A stretch of DNA of 39,893 nucleotides from Mediterranea massiliensis (GTDB lineage: Bacteria > Bacteroidota > Bacteroidia > Bacteroidales > Bacteroidaceae): assembly GCA_958402075.1 (NCBI GenBank), contig CATXSD010000015.1:1-39893 (forward strand), written 5' to 3'. This document shows, one piece after another, positions 23,690-31,477 of this stretch (the stretch's first letter is position 1; every line of letters begins with the position of its first letter). Position numbers and translations under genes: made by a program. The notes under the pieces were generated by a model, which did not search any database, was not told where the DNA came from, and saw only the letters and a program-made list of their open reading frames with translations.

Positions 23690-23815
23690 AAGTTATAGAA
23701 GTTAAAGAAGTTATAGCCGATAGTCTCGATAGCGGATTCAGCGACAGAAGTATCGGCTTTTAACTCCCAAGCCCGCCTTGGCGGGCGATAACTTCTTCTA
23801 ACTTCCTCTAACTTC
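23690..23815. repeat. Degenerate palindromic intergenic repeat
   Basis: Arms rich in GAAGTTA (23690-23714) are mirrored by TAACTTCTTCTAACTTCCTCTAACTT (part of 23787-23815). Inside are AGCCGATA / TATCGGCT (23715-23722 and 23751-23758) and a 7-bp GCCCGCC/GGCGGGC hairpin (23771-23786). It fills most of the 151-bp gap between permease genes and resembles the three better-conserved palindromes further on. Confidence 0.7.
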
Positions 23816-23822
23816 TGATTTA

Positions 23823-26186
23823 TTATTCATTCTTCATTGCTTCCACCGGCTTCACCCGGCTCAGCATCCAGCCTTGCAGGCAGACGATGAGGGCCGACAC
23901 GCCCCATACGACAACCAGCGGCCACACAAAGATGCCGGCCGAAAGCGGGGCACGGTAGGCAAACTGCTCCAGCCAGCGTTGCATCAGCCACCAGGCGACG
24001 GGCATGGCCAGCACGTAGGCCACTGCGGCGTAGAGGCAGAAGGGCTTGTTGAGCAGCCAGATGATCTGTCCGCGCGTGGCGCCGTGCACCTTGCGGATGC
24101 TGATTTCGCGTATCCGCTGTCGGGTGGCATACCAGGCGATGCCGAACAGGCCGAAACCCGTCAGCAGCAGGCCGATGAGGGCGTAGAACGTCAGGATGCG
24201 CGACAGCGAAAGCACCTTCGCGTTGCGCTCCATGAACACCTGGTGCATGTCCGTGTATTGGAAGGGCTGGCCGGGATGAAGCTCGTTCCACACGGCTTCA
24301 ATCTGTTGCAACGTTTCCGCACGGTTCTCGGGGCGCAGGCGGATTTGCAGGCAGAAGGCTTTCTCCAGACGGGACATCGGCGCGATGCTGACCACCGCCG
24401 GAGCAATCTCCTCTTCCAGCGAGTTGATGGGAAAGTCGCGTATCACGCCTGCGATGACGGACAGCGTGTCGTCGGCAGCCGTGTCAAACTCACGCAGCGA
24501 ACGACCGACGGGGCTGCCTTCCGGCACCAGCGTGCGGACGAAGCTCTCGTTCACCAGAACCGGATAGGCGTACCTCTGCTGAATCTGTCCGACGCTGCCG
24601 CCTTCCAGCAGTTCGAGGCCGAGGGTGCGCACCAGGGTAGAGTCGCCCGCCAGCTTCAGCAGGTAGGTGCGTATCTCTTCTCCGCCGGGACGCCGGACCG
24701 TCAGCTGGCTGATCCAGGCGTTCAGCACGGAGCTGGACGACAGGGTGACGGACTCGATGCCCTGCACGCGTTTCTCCAGTTCCGCCTTGAACGGGCCGGC
24801 GGGAGGGCTGAACATGTCGCCCGTCTCGATGCAGTTTTCGTAGCGCGAGGCCTGCCGTTCGGTCAGGGACATCTGGTTGCGCGCCACGAGGGTGGCCAGC
24901 AGCAGGCCGATGGAGATGGCAAACTGAACCGTCACCAGCACGGCCACGAAGCGCTGCTTGCGCCGTCCGCCGTAGAGCGTGCGGTACTGGCTGAACGACA
25001 GGCGCGACAGGCGGCGGCTGATGTACCAGGCCGGTATGACGGACATCACCAGAATGAACACCAACAGCCAGGGCAGCATTTGGCTGCTGAAGAAGAAGCC
25101 CATCGTGAGCCGCGAGCCCAGCAGGCCGTTGAACACCGCCAGGCAGTCGTTCACCAGCAGGATGGAGAGGAGGAACGCCAGCACCACCGTCAGGAAGGCA
25201 TCGCCGAAGAGTTGCAGGCGGATGTTGCGCAGCGTGCTGCCCATCAGCTTCTCCACGTGGATCATGCGGAGCTGTTGCAGCAGGCGCGAGAGGCTCATGT
25301 TGGTATAGTTGCAGCAGGCGATGACCAGTATCAGCACCGCCGCCAGCAGGCTGATGTAGAGCGTCTGCACGGGCGTCTGGCTGATGTAGCTGAGGACTTG
25401 CTGCGAAGCATCGTCGGGCGTGGTGAAGCAGACGGCTTCCAGCGGGTCGAGGTAATACTTCGTCTGGCCGGGCAGCATGGTGGGCACCTTGTCAGCGTTT
25501 ATCTTGTCGGCCAGGCGGGCGGCATCCGTTCCCCGCGAGAGCTTCAGCAGCGTCGGGCCACCCCAATAATTGGCAGCCGAAGCCGTCAGCATGTCGAAGC
25601 GCAGGAGCGACTGCTCACGTTCCTTGAGCACCGCCGCCACTTCGTACGTCTGCCTGTCCCCGCCTTCCATCTGTACCTCGATGTGCTGTCCCACGGCCTC
25701 CCTGCTTCCGAAGAGCTTGCGGGCACAGGCAGTGCTCAGGGCCACCTTGTCCGGCTGGCGGAGTGCCTGCTCCAGGCTTCCTTCCGCCGCACGGTAGTCG
25801 AAGAAGCGGGTCAGCGTCGTGTCGGTCGAGAGGACGATGAAGTCGCTCTCCACCTTCTGCCCGTCCACCTCGCAGCCGATCAGATGCAGCGTGCCCATGC
25901 GCAGATAGTCTTCCACCTCGGCATAGCTGTTCTTCAACCGCTGGGGGATTTCGGCGGCGGCGTAGGCCACGCGCTTGCCCTCGTTCATCGGGTCGTCCTG
26001 CTGCAGGAAGACGATGCGGTCGCGGTCAGGGTTGCGCCCCTCCAGCCCGTGTTCGTGTACGAAATACGTCATCAGCAGATTGGTGCAGGCCAATCCCAAG
26101 GCCAGACTGGCCACGGAGACGAGGAAGAACACCTTGTTCCGCCACCAGCTCCTGAGAATCATTTTCAGTGTTACGTTCAGTATCAT
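23823..26186 (-). CDS. FtsX/MacB-like ABC permease, array member 2 (divergent)
   Basis: A 787-residue permease with the same two-half plan: N-terminal helix about 22-43 (FLVSVASLALGLACTNLLMTYF), mid block beginning LYISLLAAVLILVIACCNYTN, fifth helix FVAVLVTVQFAISIGLLLATL, and C-terminal block with IREISIRKVHGATRGQI. It is the most divergent member. The first coupling motif is degenerate (MIHVEKLMGST), and the C-terminus is KPVEAMKNE instead of NPAEVVKRE. It is flanked on both sides by repeat-filled gaps. A signal for separate promoters was not found. Substrate unknown. Confidence 0.9.
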   Translation of the reverse strand: MILNVTLKMILRSWWRNKVFFLVSVASLALGLACTNLLMTYFVHEHGLEGRNPDRDRIVFLQQDDPMNEGKRVAYAAAEIPQRLKNSYAEVEDYLRMGTLHLIGCEVDGQKVESDFIVLSTDTTLTRFFDYRAAEGSLEQALRQPDKVALSTACARKLFGSREAVGQHIEVQMEGGDRQTYEVAAVLKEREQSLLRFDMLTASAANYWGGPTLLKLSRGTDAARLADKINADKVPTMLPGQTKYYLDPLEAVCFTTPDDASQQVLSYISQTPVQTLYISLLAAVLILVIACCNYTNMSLSRLLQQLRMIHVEKLMGSTLRNIRLQLFGDAFLTVVLAFLLSILLVNDCLAVFNGLLGSRLTMGFFFSSQMLPWLLVFILVMSVIPAWYISRRLSRLSFSQYRTLYGGRRKQRFVAVLVTVQFAISIGLLLATLVARNQMSLTERQASRYENCIETGDMFSPPAGPFKAELEKRVQGIESVTLSSSSVLNAWISQLTVRRPGGEEIRTYLLKLAGDSTLVRTLGLELLEGGSVGQIQQRYAYPVLVNESFVRTLVPEGSPVGRSLREFDTAADDTLSVIAGVIRDFPINSLEEEIAPAVVSIAPMSRLEKAFCLQIRLRPENRAETLQQIEAVWNELHPGQPFQYTDMHQVFMERNAKVLSLSRILTFYALIGLLLTGFGLFGIAWYATRQRIREISIRKVHGATRGQIIWLLNKPFCLYAAVAYVLAMPVAWWLMQRWLEQFAYRAPLSAGIFVWPLVVVWGVSALIVCLQGWMLSRVKPVEAMKNE

Positions 26187-26248
26187 AGTCTTTATTGTAA
26201 TATGTTGTTATTCAGTCGTTAATCAGTTTATTTTAGTTTATCCGAAAT

Positions 26249-26336
26249 AAACTGTCAGTTTAATGGCTTTAAACTGCCAGTTTAAACGGACTAAACTATC
26301 AGTTTAAACGGAGTAAACTGCCGGTTTAAACGGGTT
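26249..26336. repeat. Four tandem 22-bp units with AAACTG..CAGTTT dyads
   Basis: Units at 26249-26270, 26271-26292, 26293-26314 and 26315-26336. Each begins with AAACTGYCAGTTTAA or a one- or two-base variant (an interrupted palindrome), and the last three continue ACGG. The 22-bp period puts each dyad on the same face of the helix, as in operator arrays or iterons. It lies 60-150 bp upstream of the permease start at 26186 (minus strand). No spacers or cas genes, so not a CRISPR. Confidence 0.85.
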
Positions 26337-26382
26337 GTACTGTCGCCACGAAGCGTTTCCTTGCCCTGCAAAGCCGTTGCAG

Positions 26383-26467
26383 TGTTTCTGCAAAGTGTCT
26401 GCTACGTGTCTGCAAGATGTTTGCAACCTGTCAGCAGGACGTTTGCATCGTGTCGACAGGATGTGCA
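26383..26467. repeat. 11-bp-period degenerate tandem repeat
   Basis: Consecutive 11-mers from 26396 to 26461 (TGTCTGCTACG, TGTCTGCAAGA, TGTTTGCAACC, TGTCAGCAGGA, CGTTTGCATCG, TGTCGACAGGA), preceded by a 13-base variant at 26383-26395. The consensus is about TGTYTGCANNR. It directly follows the stop of the permease gene ending at 26468 (minus strand) and is not in a coding frame. Confidence 0.75.
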
Positions 26468-28870
26468 TTATTCTCTTTTCACCACTTCCGCCGGATTGAC
26501 GTGCGCTGCCCGGTGTACCTGCCACATCACGGTGAGCAGCGACAGCAGGGCGGTGACGAGGACGGCTACAACGAAGAGTCCGAGCGTCAGCGGCGCCTTG
26601 TGGGCAAAGCCTTGCAGGTAGAGCGTGATGGCCAGCCACGACAGCGGCACGGACACCAACGCCGACACGCCCAGCACCGCCAGATACTTGCGTAGCAGCA
26701 GCGGATAGATGTCGCGCGCCTGGGCACCGTTCACCTTGCGCAGGCCTATCTCACGGCGGCGTTGGCTGATGTCGAACAGCGCAATGGCCAGCAGGCCCAG
26801 CAGCGAGATGAGAATGGCCACGCCGGCGAAGAGCGTGTAAATGCGCACCACGCGGCGGTCGTCTTCGTACATCTTGGCCAGGACATCTTCTATCAGCGTG
26901 TACTCAAAGTCGGTGCGGCCGGTGCCTTCCTCGTACAGGTCGGAGAGGAAACGGATGACGTGCGCCCGGTCTTTGTGGCGGTAGGCGGCGGTCACGTTTT
27001 CCGTTCCCCATGTTTCATCCTTGAAGAATATGACGACTGGCGGGGTGGCTTTGGACAGGTGGCGCATGTTGAAGTCCTTGATGACTCCCACAATTTCGCA
27101 GGGCGGGTTGTAGTTGTCGGGCATGTAGCTTGCTGCGAAATGGGGTTCTTCCTGTAGCAGCTTCTCGCGGGTGATGTCCTTGATGCCCAGCACCCGTTTG
27201 GCGGTTTCGTTGATGATGCACTTGAAGCTGTTCCAGGTCCAGGCCTCGTCCACGGAGTCGTTCCACAGGCGGCCTTCCACCAGTTGCAGCTCATACATGT
27301 CCATTTCGCGTCGGGACATGAGCAGGCGCAGTGCTTGGTGGAAACCGTTTTCGGGACGTTCGCGGGCAATGTTTATCATATCACCATTGTCGGGCAGCAG
27401 TTTGCTGCTCCGGTTCCAATATTCAAAGAGGGTGCTCTCGGCCATGCGCCGGTTCACCAGCTCGCGGTTGGCTTGCATCCGTTTGCCTTCATCCAGCAGA
27501 TTTTCCTTGCTGTCCTTGTACAGGCCCAGCGGATTGTGGTACATGGTAGCGTTGATGATGTCGTGTGTGCGGAAGCCCAGGTCGGCATGGAGCATGTAGT
27601 CCAGTTGCTTGACAAAGAACAGCGAGACGCTGATGATGAAGATGGTCAGCACGTACTGCACGCCCAGGAACACCATGCGCGAGCGCACGGAAACGCGTGA
27701 AGTTGTGATGGCACGGATGGAGTTGACAGGCAGGCTGCGGGTGAACTTCAGGTAGGGATAGACGGTGGTGAGCAGCGGCAACCCCCAGAGCACGATGGCC
27801 GAGGCCAGCAGGTCGAAGCGAACGTCGGAGGCCACAGGGATGTAGAGCTCGTTGTAGAACAGGTAGCGGGTCACCTCCAGAATGGTCCAGCACAGCAGCA
27901 GGGCAAAGCCCGCCAGCAACATGTTTTCCACGTAAATCTGTACGAAGATGGCCGCCTTACCCGCTCCGAACACTTTCTTGATGCCGAACTCACGCGAGCG
28001 GCGCGACATGATGACGGTGTAGATGTTGACAAAGTTCAGCAGCCCGATGAGCCCCATCAGAAAGGCGACCGCCGTCAGCACGCTGATGTAGCCCGGATTG
28101 CCGAAGCGGTACATGGGATTGTCCCTCTCGAGGTCGGTGTCGAAGTAGAGTTCCGACAGGGGCAGGTATTCGTAGTGTCGGGTCTGGTAGGAGGAGGCCC
28201 ATGTGCTGCGCACTTCTTTGTCGTGCTTCCGGTTCAGTGCCTTCAGGTCGTAGCCGGGCACCATGCGCAAGGCGTAGGTGGGGCTATAGAGCAGGAAAGC
28301 GTCTATCTCGTCGGACATGAACAGCTGTGGCTGCCAGGAAGTCTTGGTGGCAGGGTCGTCCACTACGCCGATGATGGTGAACTTCCGTCCCTGCCCGTTG
28401 GTGAAGCTGCCGCCCACCACCGGCCTGCCTTGTAGTACCTCTTCCCAGAAGGAGCGGGTGATGACCACATCGCCCGGCCGGCGGATGCGGTTACTGCCCA
28501 TCAGTACCTTATAAGGAAACATCTTGAAGAAGGTGCTGTCGATGGAGAACACCCGGCTCTGCACTTTCTGTTTGCCGAAGACCAGCATCAGATCCGATAC
28601 GGACGTATAGGCCGTAAACACCTCCACCGCCGGGTCGTCTTCCAGTCCCGAGCGGTAACCGCCCAGCGAGCATTCGCCGTTGCTCCGAATGGACTTCACC
28701 AGACAGATGCGGTCGTAGTCGGGGAAACAGTGGTTCACCGTGTTCTCCTGATGAATGTAGCGCGCAATGGTCAGCACGCAGGCCAGGCTGACGGCCAGGC
28801 CCACTACATTGAGCACCGTGTAAGCCCTGAACTTCAGCAGGGCGTTGATGGATAGGATAAGCAGTCGCAT
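26468..28870 (-). CDS. FtsX/MacB-like ABC permease, array member 3
   Basis: An 800-residue permease with two MacB-like halves. The N-terminal helix (LNVVGLAVSLACVLTIARYI) and following RYIHQENTVNHCFPDYDR closely match array member 1. The middle FtsX block has LLNFVNIYTVIMSRRSREFGIKKVFGAG; the fifth helix is VLTIFIISVSLFFVKQL; the C-terminal block carries REIGLRKVNGAQARDI and ends NPAEVVKRE. The last 25 coding bases are nearly identical to those of two other members (28908-31274 and 31478-33778). Next upstream gene is 37 bp away. Substrate unknown. Confidence 0.9.
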   Translation of the reverse strand: MRLLILSINALLKFRAYTVLNVVGLAVSLACVLTIARYIHQENTVNHCFPDYDRICLVKSIRSNGECSLGGYRSGLEDDPAVEVFTAYTSVSDLMLVFGKQKVQSRVFSIDSTFFKMFPYKVLMGSNRIRRPGDVVITRSFWEEVLQGRPVVGGSFTNGQGRKFTIIGVVDDPATKTSWQPQLFMSDEIDAFLLYSPTYALRMVPGYDLKALNRKHDKEVRSTWASSYQTRHYEYLPLSELYFDTDLERDNPMYRFGNPGYISVLTAVAFLMGLIGLLNFVNIYTVIMSRRSREFGIKKVFGAGKAAIFVQIYVENMLLAGFALLLCWTILEVTRYLFYNELYIPVASDVRFDLLASAIVLWGLPLLTTVYPYLKFTRSLPVNSIRAITTSRVSVRSRMVFLGVQYVLTIFIISVSLFFVKQLDYMLHADLGFRTHDIINATMYHNPLGLYKDSKENLLDEGKRMQANRELVNRRMAESTLFEYWNRSSKLLPDNGDMINIARERPENGFHQALRLLMSRREMDMYELQLVEGRLWNDSVDEAWTWNSFKCIINETAKRVLGIKDITREKLLQEEPHFAASYMPDNYNPPCEIVGVIKDFNMRHLSKATPPVVIFFKDETWGTENVTAAYRHKDRAHVIRFLSDLYEEGTGRTDFEYTLIEDVLAKMYEDDRRVVRIYTLFAGVAILISLLGLLAIALFDISQRRREIGLRKVNGAQARDIYPLLLRKYLAVLGVSALVSVPLSWLAITLYLQGFAHKAPLTLGLFVVAVLVTALLSLLTVMWQVHRAAHVNPAEVVKRE

Positions 28871-28907
28871 ATATTGTTTTTATTTTAGTTGACGAGAAAA
28901 TATGTTT

Positions 28908-31274
28908 TCATTCTCTTTTCACCACTTCCGCCGGGTTCTCGTTCGCCGCCCGCCACACGCTTCGTCCGATGCTTGCCATGACCACGACGGCCATCAGCAG
29001 AAATACGGAGAGGAAGGGCAGCACGCCCATTTCCACCTGACGGGTATAGGTCTCCATCCAGCGCTTCACGACGGCATAGACAACCGGGAAGGCCAGCAGG
29101 GCCGCCACGCCCAGAATGGCCAGATATTCGCGGCAGAACATGGAGAGCACATCCTTTGCCGTGGCACCGTTCACCTTGCGGACGGCTATCTCCTTGCGGC
29201 GCTGTTCGCAGGTGAGGGTGATGAGGGAGTAGATGCCGAAGACGGCCACCAGCCCGCACACCAGGGATGCGAACGTCAGCAGGCGGGAAAGCATCCGCTC
29301 CGAATGCAGGAACTCGTTGTACGACTCTTCTTCGTTGTAGAGCTGCATTGCTTTTCCGGGTGCCTCCTTGCGGCACAGGTCTTCAATGAGGGCGCGGCAC
29401 TCGTCCCATGTTCCTTCCTTATATTTGAAGAGAATGCCGGCAAAACGTTCCAAGATACCCACTTCTTCGCCGAAGATGAAACCGGTGGCAGGCATCGGCT
29501 CCGTAGGCGGAACGTATTGGAAATCTTTCACGACTCCCGTAATCGTTTTGTCGGCTACCATGTTGGTCGTGCGGATGTGTTTCCCGATGGCTTCTTCCGG
29601 CGTGTAGCCCATGCGGCGTACCAGCGACTCGTTGAGCACGATGTCCTGATAGGATTGCAGCGTGCACTCACCGGCCAGCGGGGTCAGTCCGTAGAAGCGG
29701 AAGAAGTCGTCTCCGGCCAGATAGAAGTTGACGGGCAGCGGTGCGTCCGGCTGATGTTCCGCCCCCTCCCAGCTGAATATCTGTCCGATGGTTTGCGGAC
29801 CTTTGGAAACCAGGGGATAATAGGCTGTAGGAAGCACTTCCGTAATCAGCGGCAGGCTTTTCAGCTTCGCTTCAAAGGGATAAGTGTCGGCCGCTGTCTC
29901 AAGGGCAAAATAGGCCCGGTTCTCCAACTCCATGCCCAGGTCGTGCTGACGGAGATAATCCAACTGGCGGTTCATCAGCAGCGTGCCCGTGACGAACAGC
30001 ATACACACGAACAGCTGGAACACCAGGCTGCCCCGGCGCAAGGCAGAGCGCAGACGATGGTGACCGACCGCACCGGCCGAACGGCTGAGGGCTTGTTGCT
30101 GCATGCGGTAGATGAATCCCAGAGCCACCACCAGCAGCACCAGCATCATCAGGCCCAGGAAAGCCATTGCCTCGCCATAGAGCACCGTGCGGGTGACGTC
30201 TATCTCTGCCAGCCGGATGAAGGCGGTAAACAGCAGTTCCATCAGAATCATGCCCACGAACAGGGCTGAAAGCATCAGCATCAGGAATTCCATTCCCAGC
30301 ATCCGCACCAACGAACGGAGCGACGCGCCATGCACCAGGCGGAGTGCCATCTCGCGTTGGCGCACCTGCATGCGGTTGACAAACATGGTAAGGTAATTGA
30401 TCAGGGCACATACGATGACCAGCACACCCACCAGCGAGAAATAGACGATATAGCGGAAGGTGATGCCTCCCTTGCGGCTGTCGCGGAAGTCTTTGGTGTA
30501 GCGCAATTCTGTCAGCGGGGTCAGAGACAGGCGCTCAATTCCGGTATGGCGCGTCTCGGTCGGATGAATCAGTTCATGCGGCAGGGAGGCGGTCATCTTG
30601 TCCTGCAACCCGGTGACGTCCGTACCTTCCTTCAGCTTCAGCACGATGGTCCACATGTGATACCACCAGTTGTTTCTCCCGCTGCTCATTTCCTGCATCA
30701 GCGAGAAGGGATAGTTCGTGTGGCGGCAGTTCACCCTGACGACCGCCCCTATCTTTTTCTTTCCGTCCGACTTCATGTCCACCTCTTTGCCCAGCGGACT
30801 TTCCTTGCCAAACCACTGCCGGGCAGCTTCTTCGGTAATGGCTACCTCGTCGGAATGTCTCTGCATGAAGTTGAAGCTACCGTCCACCAGCTGCGCATCG
30901 AGCAGCTGTATCCAGGCACTGTCTGCCGACGACACGTTGACTTTCCGTTCCACTCCGTCCACCTCAACCCTTTCGCTTGTAATCCTGAAATAGGCGGCAG
31001 ACTCCACTTCGGGATAATGCTCCGTCAGGTAGGCGGCCATCGGTACCGGAAGCCTTTCGGTCATCTTTCCGGCCTTGTAGCCGTCGTTCACCCTGGCCAC
31101 ATAGAGGCGGTCGGCATCGCGGCGGAAACTGTCGTAAGTCATCTCGTAGTGTATCCAGAAGGCCGACAGCGCAAAACAGACGAATCCGGCTGCCAATCCC
31201 AAAACACTGACGGCGGTCTGCATGCGGTATTTCAGCAGGTTGCGCCAGGCTATTTTCAAATAGTGCAGTATCAT
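28908..31274 (-). CDS. FtsX/MacB-like ABC permease, array member 4
   Basis: A 788-residue permease of the subgroup starting MILHYLKIAWRNLLKYR. Estimated helices: 21-42, 276-298, 328-352, 370-390, 415-433, then three in the last 120 residues; periplasmic domains at about 45-270 and 445-660. Coupling motifs are REMALRLVHGAS (307-318) and KEIAVRKVNGAT in the C-terminal block; the end is NPAEVVKRE. It is followed downstream by member 3 after only 37 bp. The upstream gap holds palindrome copy A. Its N-terminal 60 residues are very close to those of member 6 (HYEMTYDSFRRDADRLY). Confidence 0.9.
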   Translation of the reverse strand: MILHYLKIAWRNLLKYRMQTAVSVLGLAAGFVCFALSAFWIHYEMTYDSFRRDADRLYVARVNDGYKAGKMTERLPVPMAAYLTEHYPEVESAAYFRITSERVEVDGVERKVNVSSADSAWIQLLDAQLVDGSFNFMQRHSDEVAITEEAARQWFGKESPLGKEVDMKSDGKKKIGAVVRVNCRHTNYPFSLMQEMSSGRNNWWYHMWTIVLKLKEGTDVTGLQDKMTASLPHELIHPTETRHTGIERLSLTPLTELRYTKDFRDSRKGGITFRYIVYFSLVGVLVIVCALINYLTMFVNRMQVRQREMALRLVHGASLRSLVRMLGMEFLMLMLSALFVGMILMELLFTAFIRLAEIDVTRTVLYGEAMAFLGLMMLVLLVVALGFIYRMQQQALSRSAGAVGHHRLRSALRRGSLVFQLFVCMLFVTGTLLMNRQLDYLRQHDLGMELENRAYFALETAADTYPFEAKLKSLPLITEVLPTAYYPLVSKGPQTIGQIFSWEGAEHQPDAPLPVNFYLAGDDFFRFYGLTPLAGECTLQSYQDIVLNESLVRRMGYTPEEAIGKHIRTTNMVADKTITGVVKDFQYVPPTEPMPATGFIFGEEVGILERFAGILFKYKEGTWDECRALIEDLCRKEAPGKAMQLYNEEESYNEFLHSERMLSRLLTFASLVCGLVAVFGIYSLITLTCEQRRKEIAVRKVNGATAKDVLSMFCREYLAILGVAALLAFPVVYAVVKRWMETYTRQVEMGVLPFLSVFLLMAVVVMASIGRSVWRAANENPAEVVKRE

Positions 31275-31299
31275 ATCTTTATTTTTTATTATTTATGCG

Positions 31300-31470
31300 A
31301 ATCAGGAGTTAAAGGAGTTATCGCTTCGCTGGGAGTTAAGAAGTTAAGCCGAATGCTCCGACTAAAGCTCGATATACGCTCCTTGTATCCGGAGTTACAA
31401 TAGCATTGGGCTTAATTCCTGAACGGAGCGAAGCGGAGTGCTAACTTCTTTAACTTCTTAACTCCTGATT
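31300..31470. repeat. Intergenic palindrome copy A (171 bp)
   Basis: Starts AATCAGGAGTTAA and ends TTAACTCCTGATT, a perfect 13-bp inverted pair. Inner arms (GGAGTTAAGAAGTTAAGCC, and GCTTAATTCCTGAACGGAGC on the far side; CGCTTCGC / GCGAAGCG) extend it into an imperfect long hairpin. It differs from copy B at about two positions. It lies in the 203-bp gap between permease members 4 and 5 and contains no reading frame. Confidence 0.9.
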
Positions 31471-31477
31471 GGCATTA

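Noticed and set aside
23874..26222. 782-codon plus-strand frame opposite permease member 2, and similar long frames opposite aspS (15925-17793), tgt (969-2021) and member 6 (33974-36130)
   Set aside because: They mirror real genes, are rich in His, Gln, Arg and Val as expected of antisense frames in GC-rich codons, and show no domain.
26249..26467. CRISPR array
   Set aside because: Units of 22 and 11 bp are contiguous with no unique spacers, and no cas genes are near.
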